Assembly: GCF_032337115.1 (NCBI RefSeq)
Contig: NZ_JAVXZY010000012.1
Location: forward strand, 1-64,000
Length of the DNA stretch: 64,000 bases
Direction: 5' to 3'
From: Roseateles_C aquae
GTDB taxonomy: Bacteria > Pseudomonadota > Gammaproteobacteria > Burkholderiales > Burkholderiaceae_C
The number at the start of each line of letters is the position of its first letter. The stretch's first letter is position 1. The translations under genes and the position numbers were made by a program. Below are positions 51,265-59,736 of this stretch, one piece after another. The notes below the pieces were generated by a model. The model ran no database searches. It was not told the DNA's origin and was given only the letters and a program-made list of their open reading frames with translations.

Positions 51265-51483
51265 ATGAGCATCGCCGCCATCAATGTCCGCAACCAGTTC
51301 CGCGGCGTCGTCAAGGAGATCATCGAGGGACCAGTGGTCTCCGAGGTCGATGTACTGACGCCATCGGGCCTGATCGTCACCTCGGTGATCACGACACGTT
51401 CGGTCAAGGAGCTGGGCCTGCAAGTCGGGCGCGATGTGGTGGCCTTGGTGAAGTCCACCGAGGTCTCCATTGCCACGCTGTAA
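51265..51483 (+). CDS. Mono-domain molbindin (TOBE)
   Basis: The product is 72 residues: MSIAAINVRNQFRGVVKEIIEGPVVSEVDV and a C-terminal SVKELGLQVGRDVVALVKSTEV, a single molbindin/Mop domain. Family members form hexamers that bind molybdate or tungstate and buffer it in the cell. AAGGAG precedes the ATG by 6 bases. An RBBP9-like hydrolase gene follows 12 bases after the stop codon. Confidence 0.9.
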   Translation: MSIAAINVRNQFRGVVKEIIEGPVVSEVDVLTPSGLIVTSVITTRSVKELGLQVGRDVVALVKSTEVSIATL

Positions 51484-51495
51484 GGAGTTCCCATC

Positions 51496-52095
51496 ATGGC
51501 CTACCGCCCCCCCCGTCTGCTGATCATTCCTGGCCTGCGCGACAGCGGGCCCACACACTGGCAGAGCTGGCTGCAGCAGCAGTTCCGCGATGCGCGCCGC
51601 GTGGTGCAGCGCGACTTCAGCAATCCGAATCTGCAGCGTTGGTCCGAACGCATCCAGACCACGCTGGAGCACGCCACCAGCGACGAAGCCAGCGACGAAT
51701 GGATCGCCGTGGCCCACAGTTTTGGCGCGCTGGCCCTGGCCCATCATCTGGCCGAGCATGCCGATTCACCGATACGCCAGGCCCTGTTCGTGGCGCCGGC
51801 CGAGCCGGACAAATTCGGTCTGGCCGATTTCCTGCCGCATCACCGCCTGGCCATCCCGAGCACCCTGATCGCCAGCCAGAACGACCCCTGGATGAGCGCG
51901 GCCAGCGCGCGCCGCTGGGCCACGCGCTGGGGCAGCAGCTTCAGCAATCTGGGCGCCGTCGGCCACATCAATGCGGAGAGCGGCTTCGGGCCCTTCCCGC
52001 TGGCCAAGCGCTGGGTCGAGGCGGCCCGGGCACGTGCGGCGCGTGAGCACCGGCCCGAGCACGCCAGCTTCAGCGAGTGGTCTTTTGCGGTCTGA
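51496..52095 (+). CDS. RBBP9/YdeN-family alpha/beta hydrolase
   Basis: The protein has 199 residues. It opens LLIIPGLRDSGPTHWQSWL, typical of the family; nucleophile serine is in AHSFGALAL, the acid in SQNDPWM and the histidine in GHINAESGFG. These small serine hydrolases have no firmly assigned bacterial substrate. It is 12 bases after the molbindin gene and probably co-transcribed with it. Confidence 0.87.
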   Translation: MAYRPPRLLIIPGLRDSGPTHWQSWLQQQFRDARRVVQRDFSNPNLQRWSERIQTTLEHATSDEASDEWIAVAHSFGALALAHHLAEHADSPIRQALFVAPAEPDKFGLADFLPHHRLAIPSTLIASQNDPWMSAASARRWATRWGSSFSNLGAVGHINAESGFGPFPLAKRWVEAARARAAREHRPEHASFSEWSFAV

Positions 52096-52112
52096 GGTCA
52101 GACGGATACGAA

Positions 52113-52622
52113 TCAAGCGGCGGTGCTGAACAGCAGCAGCTCGCGCTGGTCTTCCGGGTGGTGGATCAGCCGCTCCAGCTGCAAACCCAGCCGTTTCAGC
52201 AAGGCCTGCGAGCGCAGATTGACGCGGCGGGTGGTGGCCAGGATGCGCATCAGGCCGAGGCGCTGCTGCGCATCAGCCAGCACGGCTGCGGCCGCCTCGT
52301 GGGCCAGCCCCTTGCCGGCATGGCGTTCGAGAAAGGCAAAGCCGATGTCGGGGGCGTCGAGGTAGTCACGCTGCGCCAGGCCGCACAGGCCAAGCGGCGC
52401 GCCGTCGCTCAGCCCTTCGACGACGTCAAAGCCAAAGCCATGGCGCTCCATCATCGCCATCGGCCCCTGGCGGATATAGCCCCTGGCGTCGGCCAATGTC
52501 CTGACACCGCGATCGCCGATGAACTGCAACCAGCTGGCTTGGTTGAGCAGCTCCAGCATGAAGGGAGCGTCGTCCTCGTTCATTGCGCGGACGCGCAGTC
52601 GGGCAGTCGTCAGCTCAGCCAT
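52113..52622 (-). CDS. GNAT acetyltransferase (RimJ/RimL-like)
   Basis: The product is 169 residues. TTARLRVRAMNEDDAPFMLELL and the acetyl-CoA binding region (FLERHAGKGLAHEAAAAVL) fit the RimJ/RimL N-acetyltransferase group. It may acetylate a protein N terminus or a small amine. It stands alone, converging on the hydrolase gene. Confidence 0.85.
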   Translation of the reverse strand: MAELTTARLRVRAMNEDDAPFMLELLNQASWLQFIGDRGVRTLADARGYIRQGPMAMMERHGFGFDVVEGLSDGAPLGLCGLAQRDYLDAPDIGFAFLERHAGKGLAHEAAAAVLADAQQRLGLMRILATTRRVNLRSQALLKRLGLQLERLIHHPEDQRELLLFSTAA

Positions 52623-52685
52623 GTCAAACCCTGGGTTGCGTTGGCGCGCATTATGCGCAATCCATGGCCTTGCCGATGGGCCAGC

Positions 52686-54059
52686 TCAGGCCAGCGGCAA
52701 CAGCAGCCGCGCCGTCGTGCCCGGCTCGCCATGCACGAGTTCGATGTGCCCACCATGCTGGCGAGCAATCCGCTGCACGATGGCCAGGCCGAGGCCGCTG
52801 CCGCTGCTGGCCGGTCCGCGACCGTGGCGCTTGAAAAGCTGCTCGCGCAACGGCGCGGCAATGCCTGGGCCATCGTCCTCGACTTCAAAAAAGGCCTCCG
52901 TCCGCAACACGCCCGTGCGGACGGTGACGGTGCCGCCCTGGCGGCCGTGGACCAGGGCGTTGTCGAGCAGATTGCTGACCAGCTCGTGCAAGGCCTCGGC
53001 CCGCCCCTGGACCCAAGCCTCGGCCAGTTCAAAGCCGAGATCGATGCCGCGTGCTCGCGCCGCGTCGATGAACTCGCTGGCGCAGGACTCGGCCAGTCCG
53101 CGCAGGTCGAGCCGGCTCAACGATTCGCCGGCACTGGCGTCATTGCTGGCCATCGCCAGGCTCAGCACCTGAGCCACCATTCTTTGCATGCGCTGCAGCG
53201 CTGCTTCCATCAGCGACTGGCGGCGCAGGCTTGCGGCGCTGCCCGGCGCGGCGGCGTCGCGGGCCTGCAGCTGCAGCTGCAAGGCCAGATTGGCCAGCGG
53301 TGTGCGCAGCTGATGGGCGACGTCGCTGATGAAGGCCTGCTGGGCACCAGCCTGCTCGTTCAGTCGTGCCAGCAGGCCATTGAGCGCCCGGACCAGGCTT
53401 TGCAGCTCGCTCGGCAACTCGGCGGCGATGTCCAAGGCCTGCAGAGGTTCGCCATGGTTCTGGTCCAGCCGCCTGGCCAGCGCTTCCAGCGGTGCCAGCA
53501 CCCGTTGGGTCACCAGAAAGACCGTCAGCAGCGCGGCCAGGCCCAAGGCCAAGCCCAGGGCCGCCGAGTTGCGCAGGATCTGAGCGGCGGCCTGCTCGCG
53601 CTTGTGGGTGGTCTCGGCAACCAGCACGCGGGCGCGCGATAGCGGACCCTGGCGGTCCAGGCGCAGGACCCGCAGCCACTGGCCGTGGCAATGCAATGAC
53701 TCGGCCTGCGGTTCGACAGCCAGTGCCGTGTTGACGCAGCCGTTCAGCCAGTCTTCTCCCCAGACCAGCCGCTGCCCAGGATCGACAACGGCAAAGAACA
53801 TCCGGTCAATGGCGTCGGTTTGCAACACCGCCTGGGCCGAGCTGGGAAGGTCGACGTCGAGGTCGCTGTCGCTGTCCAGTTCCAGCCGAGCCGACAAGGC
53901 AACCGCGGCATTGAGCAAGGCCTTGTCGAAGGCCTGATCGGCCAGCGCCAGGGCGGCCTGATGGTTCAGCCACAGCGCCAGGCCCAGGACGAGGATCAAC
54001 GGCAAGGCCAGGCCCAGCACCAGACGCTGGCGAATCGAGCGCGACCGGCCCATGCTCAT
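52686..54059 (-). CDS. Sensor histidine kinase (QseC/TctE-like)
   Basis: The protein has 457 residues. Two transmembrane helices (about 14-34 and 165-190) flank a periplasmic sensor with CVNTALAVEPQAESLHCHG, whose cysteines could form a disulfide. A HAMP region (to about 240) precedes the H-box DVAHQLRTPLANL, then NLLDNALVHG, DDGPGI and GSGLGLAIV. The start overlaps the regulator's stop by ATGA. Signal unknown. Confidence 0.88.
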   Translation of the reverse strand: MSMGRSRSIRQRLVLGLALPLILVLGLALWLNHQAALALADQAFDKALLNAAVALSARLELDSDSDLDVDLPSSAQAVLQTDAIDRMFFAVVDPGQRLVWGEDWLNGCVNTALAVEPQAESLHCHGQWLRVLRLDRQGPLSRARVLVAETTHKREQAAAQILRNSAALGLALGLAALLTVFLVTQRVLAPLEALARRLDQNHGEPLQALDIAAELPSELQSLVRALNGLLARLNEQAGAQQAFISDVAHQLRTPLANLALQLQLQARDAAAPGSAASLRRQSLMEAALQRMQRMVAQVLSLAMASNDASAGESLSRLDLRGLAESCASEFIDAARARGIDLGFELAEAWVQGRAEALHELVSNLLDNALVHGRQGGTVTVRTGVLRTEAFFEVEDDGPGIAAPLREQLFKRHGRGPASSGSGLGLAIVQRIARQHGGHIELVHGEPGTTARLLLPLA

Positions 54060-54727
54060 GGCCCCGCCTGCAGCAGCCGGTAGCCGACGCCGCGCACGGT
54101 GTCCAGCTGCAGCCCCAGTCCGTCGAGCTTCTGGCGCAGCCGTGACACCTGGGTCTCGATCGCATTGGCCGAGACTTCGTGGTCCCACTCGCTCAGGCTT
54201 TGCGTCAAGCGCCGCTTGGGCACGACGCGCGGGCTGCTGGACGCCAGCTCGAGCAGCACCGCCCATTCGCGCGGGGTCAGGGCCAGTGGCAGGCCGGCAG
54301 CGCTGGCCTGGCGCTGCGCGATGTCCAGGCTCAGCGCGCCGAGCTGCAGCGTCGCCGCATGCGCCAGGCTGTGACGGCGCGCCAAGGCGCGCAGGCGTGC
54401 CAGCAGCTCGGGCAGCACGAAGGGCTTGCCAAGGTAGTCGTCGGCACCTTCGTCGAGGCCACGCACGCGGTCCTGCCAGTCGGCGCGGGCCGTCAACAGC
54501 AGCACCGGCAAGCCGTCGCCACGCTCGCGCAGCCGGCGCAGCAGCATCAGTCCGTCCATATCGGGCAGGCCGAGATCAAGCACCAGCGCGTCATAGCAGG
54601 CGTCCTGCAACGCGGCCAGACCATGTGCACCGCGGCCGAAGGCGTCGACGGCATGGCCCTCGGCGCGCAGCGCCTCCAGCATGGCCTCGCGCAACGCCTC
54701 ATCGTCCTCGATCAGCAGCAGTCGCAT
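54056..54727 (-). CDS. OmpR-family response regulator
   Basis: The protein has 223 residues from MRLLLIEDDEALRE. The receiver has the acceptor in LVLDLGLPDMDG and KPFVLPELLAR; the C-terminal winged helix has LTPREWAVLLEL and IETQVSRLRQKLD. Its stop overlaps the start of the cognate kinase. A non-ATG extension of five residues is possible but unlikely. Confidence 0.9.
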   Translation of the reverse strand: MRLLLIEDDEALREAMLEALRAEGHAVDAFGRGAHGLAALQDACYDALVLDLGLPDMDGLMLLRRLRERGDGLPVLLLTARADWQDRVRGLDEGADDYLGKPFVLPELLARLRALARRHSLAHAATLQLGALSLDIAQRQASAAGLPLALTPREWAVLLELASSSPRVVPKRRLTQSLSEWDHEVSANAIETQVSRLRQKLDGLGLQLDTVRGVGYRLLQAGP

Positions 54728-54955
54728 GGCTTCGGTCCGCAAGGGGTCGTGCCAGCATCATCGGTGGCGCGCCGGCCGCGGCGCAAGGCCTGTGGCTCGC
54801 GCGCCGCAGTGCCTGTCCCCTGAATCGGCAACACCAGCTCCCATCGACAGCATTTCGACAGCTTGCTCCGCCTAGCCTGTCAGACAGCTCCAGCCGCCGT
54901 GGCGGGCGACCGGGCCCTCCTCCCCGCTCAACTCTTTTGCTTGATGGAGAACATC

Positions 54956-56014
54956 ATGTTGCGATTCACAACCGCCGGCCTCTTGCTGATGCCCACGCTG
55001 GTGCTGGCCACCAGCACCTTTGGTTCGTTGGCCAACTTCGACGCGGTCAACGACACCGGCCGAACTGCCCATGGTTTCGAGATCGAGCTGGAGGGCATAG
55101 ACAGGAGCCAGATCAGCGATGTGTTCGGCTTGAACCGCAACTTCGGCACCGCCTCGCCCGGCGATGTCGAGCGCTACGGGCTGCCGCTGGTCGGCGATCT
55201 GCTCGATGGCAGCGGCAAGGTGATCGGCGTCAAGATCAGCTATCAGGCCAGCTACAGCAACGGCAGCTGGAGCGCCTCCACCGCCTCAGGCAGCTTCAAC
55301 ACGCCGGGCGAGAGCTGCTGGACCTTCGGCAACGTCAACTACCCCAATGTGCCCTGCGATCACTTTGGCGTCAGCACCCTGGGCGCGCCGACGGCGACCC
55401 GCTACAGCTGGCTGGTCGAGTCGGCCACCCCAGGCGTGCTGAGCAACGCCAGCGTCGCGATCCCGGCGGTCAACTTCACGCCGCCGGTGGCGCCAGCCGC
55501 GCCTGTCGTCGCGGTGATCAAGGCCCAGCAGATCGATCCGGTGGACCCGCGGGCCAATGCCTTCTGGGTCAAGATCGTGCAGACCACCTTGGCGGAGAAC
55601 GCCGATCTGAACGAACTGCTCGGCGGTCATCATGCCTTCGAGAATCCAGCCATCGCGGCGCTCAATGACAAGAGCGAGATCGAGATCGAATGGCAGGTGC
55701 TGCAGCCCGGCTTTGTCGACGAGGTTTCGAAGTCGGTGCACCTCAATGGCGACGCATCGCTGGTGGTGCGCTACGAGTTCTACAAATACCTCGGCCGCTT
55801 CGATGACGAAGGCCTGGTCGACCCGATGAGCTCACAAACCCCGCATGGCAATGCGCTGAACGAGTGGGTGGGCGCCTATGTCGGCGAGCAGATCGCCGGC
55901 TTCAATGCGGTGCAGGCGGTGCCAGAACCGGGCAGCTGGCTGACGATGGCGCTGGGCTTGGCGGCGCTGAGCCTGCGCCAGCGCCGCTCAGGCAAGCCGG
56001 GCCGGTGTGCCTGA
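54956..56014 (+). CDS. PEP-CTERM sorted extracellular protein
   Basis: The protein has 352 residues with a signal peptide (MLRFTTAGLLLMPTLVLA), a beta-rich body with cysteines in GESCWTFG and NVPCDHFG, and a C-terminal PEP-CTERM signal VPEPGSWLTMALGLAAL followed by RQRR. GGAG lies 7 bases upstream of the ATG. It probably joins the surface proteins sorted by the exosortase system that PrsT supports. A weak sigma-54-like match lies 150 bases upstream but is not convincing. Confidence 0.88.
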   Translation: MLRFTTAGLLLMPTLVLATSTFGSLANFDAVNDTGRTAHGFEIELEGIDRSQISDVFGLNRNFGTASPGDVERYGLPLVGDLLDGSGKVIGVKISYQASYSNGSWSASTASGSFNTPGESCWTFGNVNYPNVPCDHFGVSTLGAPTATRYSWLVESATPGVLSNASVAIPAVNFTPPVAPAAPVVAVIKAQQIDPVDPRANAFWVKIVQTTLAENADLNELLGGHHAFENPAIAALNDKSEIEIEWQVLQPGFVDEVSKSVHLNGDASLVVRYEFYKYLGRFDDEGLVDPMSSQTPHGNALNEWVGAYVGEQIAGFNAVQAVPEPGSWLTMALGLAALSLRQRRSGKPGRCA

Positions 56015-56023
56015 GCATCTGGG

Positions 56024-56911
56024 TCACGCCAGCCTGGCCTTGAAGAAGCCAATCGTCCGCGCCCATGCCAGGCCGGCGGCCTTGGCATCGAAGCGCGGCG
56101 TGGTGTCGTTGTTGAAGCCGTGCTGCGTGCCTTCGTAGACATGGGCCTCGTAGCTGACGCCGGCCGCCTTCAGCGCCTGCTCATAGGCCGGCCAGCCGGC
56201 GTTGATGCGCTCATCATTGCCGGCATAGTGGATCAGCAGCGGCGCCTTGATCTTGGCCACTTCGGCGGCCGGCGGCTGGGCACCGTAGAAGGGCACGGCG
56301 GCGGCCAGATCGGGGATCTGCGTGGCCAGGTAGTTGGCGACGCCGCCCCCGAAGCAGAAGCCAACCACACCGACACGGCCATTGCCCTCGGGCAGGCTCT
56401 GCAGCGCGCGGGCGGCGGCGACAAAATCGGCGCGCGTCTTGGCGGCGTCTAGCTTGGGGAAGAGTTCGCGGGCCTTGTCTTCGTCGCCAGGGTAGCCGCC
56501 GAGAGTGAACAAGGCGTCCGGTGCGAAGGCGATGAAGCCGTCAACGGCCAGGCGCCGGGCGATGTCTTCGATATGCGGGTTCAAGCCGCGGTTCTCGTGC
56601 ACCACCAGCACCACCGGCAGCTTGCCACGGGCAGCGGCCGGCCAGGCCAGGAGGCCGCGCACCTTGCCATTGCCAGCCGGCGAATCGAATTCCTGGATGC
56701 GCGTCTTGATCCGGGCATCGTCGGGCTTGACCTGCTGAGCCTCGGCGAAGCGCGGCGTCAGCGCGGTGAGCGTGGCCAGTGCGGCTGCGGCGCTGCCGAC
56801 ATGGCGCTGCGCCTGGTCCAGAAAGCCACGGCGGTTGATGTCGCCGTGCACGTACTGGTCAAACAACTTCAGGATGGCGGGCGAGAAATCCTGGGCGCTC
56901 AGCTGTGGCAT
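56024..56911 (-). CDS. Dienelactone hydrolase family protein
   Basis: The protein has 295 residues. The catalytic triad is visible: cysteine in VGFCFGGG, aspartate in GNDERIN and histidine in TQHGFNND. Unlike short DLH proteins it has an N-terminal extension (about 60 residues: INRRGFLDQAQRHVGSAAAAL) that resembles a twin-arginine-like leader with a weak hydrophobic run, so export is possible. The ATG at 56911 has AGGAG upstream. It is divergent from the encapsulin operon. Confidence 0.85.
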   Translation of the reverse strand: MPQLSAQDFSPAILKLFDQYVHGDINRRGFLDQAQRHVGSAAAALATLTALTPRFAEAQQVKPDDARIKTRIQEFDSPAGNGKVRGLLAWPAAARGKLPVVLVVHENRGLNPHIEDIARRLAVDGFIAFAPDALFTLGGYPGDEDKARELFPKLDAAKTRADFVAAARALQSLPEGNGRVGVVGFCFGGGVANYLATQIPDLAAAVPFYGAQPPAAEVAKIKAPLLIHYAGNDERINAGWPAYEQALKAAGVSYEAHVYEGTQHGFNNDTTPRFDAKAAGLAWARTIGFFKARLA

Positions 56912-57061
56912 GAAAGGCTCCTGTCTCCGGTTGACGATCAATGGGGGCAATGCGCTGATGAGCAGCGCCGTCGCGCAGCCTAGGCCTGGCCTGCCGACCC
57001 ACCAAGCACGCATTGCTCACTTGCTTATGCGCGGGCCAAGGGCGACGTCCATGCCAAGACG

Positions 57062-57084
57062 CTTTATATGCTCAACGTATAAAG
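57062..57084. promoter_or_regulatory. AT-rich dyad upstream of the encapsulin operon
   Basis: CTTTATA at 57062-57068 and TATAAAG at 57078-57084 are perfect inverted arms with a 9-base spacer, in the 268-base gap between the dienelactone hydrolase and rhodanese genes. Such an AT-rich palindrome stands out in this GC-rich DNA. A LysR-type regulator such as CysB is a natural candidate but unproven. Confidence 0.5.
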
Positions 57085-57179
57085 ATCGGAAGATTTGTCG
57101 CTTCTGCGCATGGCGGCTGCTTCATAAGCTGCAGGCATCGATTGGGCAGCCTTGCCCAGCTTGCCCCGGAGATCACCCC

Positions 57180-57668
57180 ATGCCCGCCCTTGCCCCCGAA
57201 CTCGAACCCGGCTCGCTGCTTGCCGAGCACCAGGCCCTGCTGGAAGCCGCGCGTGCCAGCGCCCGAGCCGCCGGCCTGCCCTATGCGGGCGGTGTGACGC
57301 CTCCGCAGGCCTGGGCGCTGGTACAGGCCGGTGCTGCGCAGCTGGTTGATGTGCGTTCCGGCGAAGAGCGCAAGTTTGTCGGCCATGTGCCGGGCAGCCA
57401 GCATGTGGCCTGGGCCACCGGCACCGCGCTGACGCGCAATCCGCGCTTTGTCCGCGAGCTGGAAGCCAAGGTCGACAAGACGGCGCTGGTGCTGCTGCTG
57501 TGCCGCAGCGGCAAGCGCTCGGCGTTGGCCGCCGAGGCGGCCGCCAAGGCCGGCTTCACCCAGGTCTTCAATGTGCTGGAAGGCTTTGAGGGCGAGCTGG
57601 ATGCCCGGCAGCAGCGCGGCCACGCCGATGGCTGGCGCTTCCACGGCCTGCCCTGGCAGCAGGACTGA
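57180..57668 (+). CDS. Rhodanese-like sulfurtransferase
   Basis: The protein has 162 residues with one rhodanese domain (about 42-155). The active-site loop is CRSGKRS with cysteine 108, which carries the persulfide. RSGEERKFVGHVPGSQHVAW is typical. It moves sulfane sulfur between donors and acceptors. It is the first gene of the encapsulin operon, matching known family 2A encapsulin neighbourhoods, where it may take sulfur from the desulfurase or feed it. GGAG lies upstream of the ATG; a longer frame continues but lacks domain content. Confidence 0.9.
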   Translation: MPALAPELEPGSLLAEHQALLEAARASARAAGLPYAGGVTPPQAWALVQAGAAQLVDVRSGEERKFVGHVPGSQHVAWATGTALTRNPRFVRELEAKVDKTALVLLLCRSGKRSALAAEAAAKAGFTQVFNVLEGFEGELDARQQRGHADGWRFHGLPWQQD

Positions 57669-57768
57669 AACCCCGTCTCCACCGCCGTCTTTACTGCCGC
57701 CTGGGCGCCGCAGCCAGCGCCGATGGCGGCTGGCCGTTCGCCCATGAATTGCGCAGGAGTAGTCCGTC

Positions 57769-58749
57769 ATGAACGCCCCTTTGCCCGGCCTGCTGCCGGC
57801 ACACAAGCCAGAGCTTGAGCTGGAGCTTGATACCGTTGTGGCCGCGCTGCGTCAGGCCCGCCAGGACTGGCGCCTGAGCCTGCAGCGGCCGCGCGAGGCC
57901 GGCGGTCGCGAACTGCCTTCGGCCGAGGCCTTGGGCAATATCGTCGAGGGCCTGCGCGGCGCGCTGTTCCCGATGCGGCTGGGCCCGCCCGAGCTGCGCC
58001 AGGATGGCGAGGATTTCTACGTCGGCCACACCTTGAACAGCCAGCTGCACGCGCTGCGGGCTCAGGTCTTGCTGGAGCTGCGCTATGTCGCCCGCCAGCA
58101 CGGCCACGGCCACGGCCACGGCCACGATGAAGCGGCACTGGCCGCGCAGGCCGCGGCGCTGACCCGCGATTTCGCCCACAGCCTGCCGGCCATACGCCGC
58201 CTGCTCGACAGCGATGTGCTGGCCGCCTACGAGGGCGACCCCGCCGCACGCAGCGTCGACGAGGTGCTGCTGTGCTACCCCGGCATCGCCGCGATGATCC
58301 ATCACCGCATCGCCCACCGGCTCTACCAGCTTGGCGTGCCGCTGCTGGCCCGGCTGGTGGCCGAGCTCTCGCATGCGCGCACCGGCATCGACATCCACCC
58401 CGGCGCGCAGATCGGCGCCGGCCTCTTCATTGACCACGGCACCGGCGTCGTCATCGGCGAGACGGCCGTGATCGGCGAGCGGGTGCGCATCTACCAGGCG
58501 GTGACGCTGGGTGCGCGCAGCTTCCCGACCGATGGCGAGGGCCATCTGCAAAAGGGCCTGCCGCGCCACCCCATCGTCGAAGACGAAGTCGTCATCTACG
58601 CCGGCGCCACGATTCTTGGCCGCATCACCCTGGGCCGCGGTTCAACGATTGGCGGCAATGTCTGGGTCACGCGCAGCGTGCCACCGGGCAGCCACATCAC
58701 CCAAGCCAATTCCCAAAACGAAGTGCAAGTGCAGCCAGGCAAGGCCTGA
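57769..58749 (+). CDS. Serine O-acetyltransferase, EpsC/CysE type
   Basis: The protein has 326 residues. The N-terminal helical domain is followed by left-handed beta-helix hexapeptide repeats (ARTGIDIHPGAQIGAGLFID, GTGVVIGETAVIGE, VIYAGATILGRITLGRG) and ends without the C-terminal isoleucine that ties CysE to CysK. It makes O-acetylserine, the carbon acceptor for sulfide in cysteine synthesis. A His-Gly tract (HGHGHGHGH, residues 111-119) from a (CACGGC) tandem repeat is unusual. Second gene of the encapsulin operon; a near copy of the repeated 13-mer encodes AQVLLE. Confidence 0.9.
   Translation: MNAPLPGLLPAHKPELELELDTVVAALRQARQDWRLSLQRPREAGGRELPSAEALGNIVEGLRGALFPMRLGPPELRQDGEDFYVGHTLNSQLHALRAQVLLELRYVARQHGHGHGHGHDEAALAAQAAALTRDFAHSLPAIRRLLDSDVLAAYEGDPAARSVDEVLLCYPGIAAMIHHRIAHRLYQLGVPLLARLVAELSHARTGIDIHPGAQIGAGLFIDHGTGVVIGETAVIGERVRIYQAVTLGARSFPTDGEGHLQKGLPRHPIVEDEVVIYAGATILGRITLGRGSTIGGNVWVTRSVPPGSHITQANSQNEVQVQPGKA
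58099..58125 (+). repeat. CACGGC tandem repeat encoding His-Gly
   Basis: Four CACGGC units plus CAC encode HGHGHGHGH within the serine acetyltransferase. The copy number is likely to vary. The histidines could bind metal. Confidence 0.8.
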
Positions 58750-58806
58750 CCCTGCGCTGCGCTTTCTGCATTTCATCACGCCGTCACGCCACCACAAGGA
58801 GCCCCT

Positions 58807-59736
58807 ATGGCCGATATCCAGGAACCCCAACTCGCGCTCAGCGACTCCGCTGCGCGCCAGCTGGCCAATGCCACCAAGACCGTTCCGCAACTGTCGACGA
58901 TCAGTCCGCGCTGGCTCGTACATCTGCTGCAATGGCTGCCGGTGGAAGCCGGCATCTACCGGCTGAACAAGGTCAAGAACGCCAAGGACATCCGCGTCGC
59001 CTGCGCCAAGCGCGACGAGAGCGAGCTGCCGCAGACCTTTGTCGACTACGAGGAGCAGCCGCGCGAGTACTTCCTGAATGCCGTGTCCACGGTGCTGGAT
59101 GTGCACACCCGCGTCTCCGATCTCTACAGCAGCCCGCATGACCAGATCAAGGAACAGCTGCGCCTGACCATCGAGATCATCAAGGAGCGCCAGGAGTCCG
59201 AGCTGATCAACAACCCCGACTACGGCCTGCTCTCGGCCGTGGCCCCGGAGCAGGTGATCTACCCGCTGACCGGCGCACCGACGCCCGACGATCTGGATGA
59301 GCTGCTGACCAAGGTCTGGAAAGAGCCCGCCTTCTTCCTGACCCACCCGCTGGTGATCGCCGCCTTCGGCCGCGAATGCACCCGCCGCGGCGTGCCGCCG
59401 CCCACCGTCAGCCTGTTCGGCTCGCAGTTCCTGACCTGGCGCGGCGTGCCGCTGATCCCGTCCGACAAGGTTCCCGTCGCCGATGGCAAGAGCAAGATCC
59501 TGCTGATCCGCGTGGGCGAGAAGCGCCAGGGCGTGGTGGGCCTGTTCCAGCCGGGCCTGGCCGGTGAGCAGAGCCCCGGCCTGTCGGTGCGCTTCATGGG
59601 CATCAATCGCAACGCCATCGCCTCCTACCTGATCTCGCTGTACTGCTCGCTGGCGGTGCAGAGCGATGACGCCCTGGCCCTCTTGGATGACGTGGAGATC
59701 GGCAAGTACCATGAGTATCCAGATACTTACAAGTAA
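58807..59736 (+). CDS. Family 2A encapsulin shell protein (SrpI type)
   Basis: The protein has 309 residues, the normal length for family 2A shells (SrpI of Synechococcus and major membrane protein I of mycobacteria). It has the long N-terminal arm (LALSDSAARQLANATKTVPQ), the conserved SPRWLVHLLQWLPVEAGIYRLN, and the HK97-like core features (DYEEQPREYFLNAVSTVLDVHTRVSDLYS and GLLSAVAPEQVIYPLTGAPTPDDLD). The C-terminal DVEIGKYHEYPDTYK is also typical. Known members form about 25-nm T=1 shells around a cysteine desulfurase. The stop is inside the start region of the desulfurase gene. Confidence 0.92.
   Translation: MADIQEPQLALSDSAARQLANATKTVPQLSTISPRWLVHLLQWLPVEAGIYRLNKVKNAKDIRVACAKRDESELPQTFVDYEEQPREYFLNAVSTVLDVHTRVSDLYSSPHDQIKEQLRLTIEIIKERQESELINNPDYGLLSAVAPEQVIYPLTGAPTPDDLDELLTKVWKEPAFFLTHPLVIAAFGRECTRRGVPPPTVSLFGSQFLTWRGVPLIPSDKVPVADGKSKILLIRVGEKRQGVVGLFQPGLAGEQSPGLSVRFMGINRNAIASYLISLYCSLAVQSDDALALLDDVEIGKYHEYPDTYK

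Noticed and set aside
54793..54808. Sigma-54-like element upstream of the second PEP-CTERM gene
   Set aside because: GG and GC have the right spacing, but three consensus positions fail and it lies 150 bases from the start; such matches are frequent in GC-rich DNA.
58740..58752. CAAGGCCTGACCC at the end of the serine acetyltransferase gene as another copy of the 13-mer
   Set aside because: It resembles the motif on the minus strand and also holds a TGA stop, but differs in the core (GGCCT for GACCT). I did not count it.
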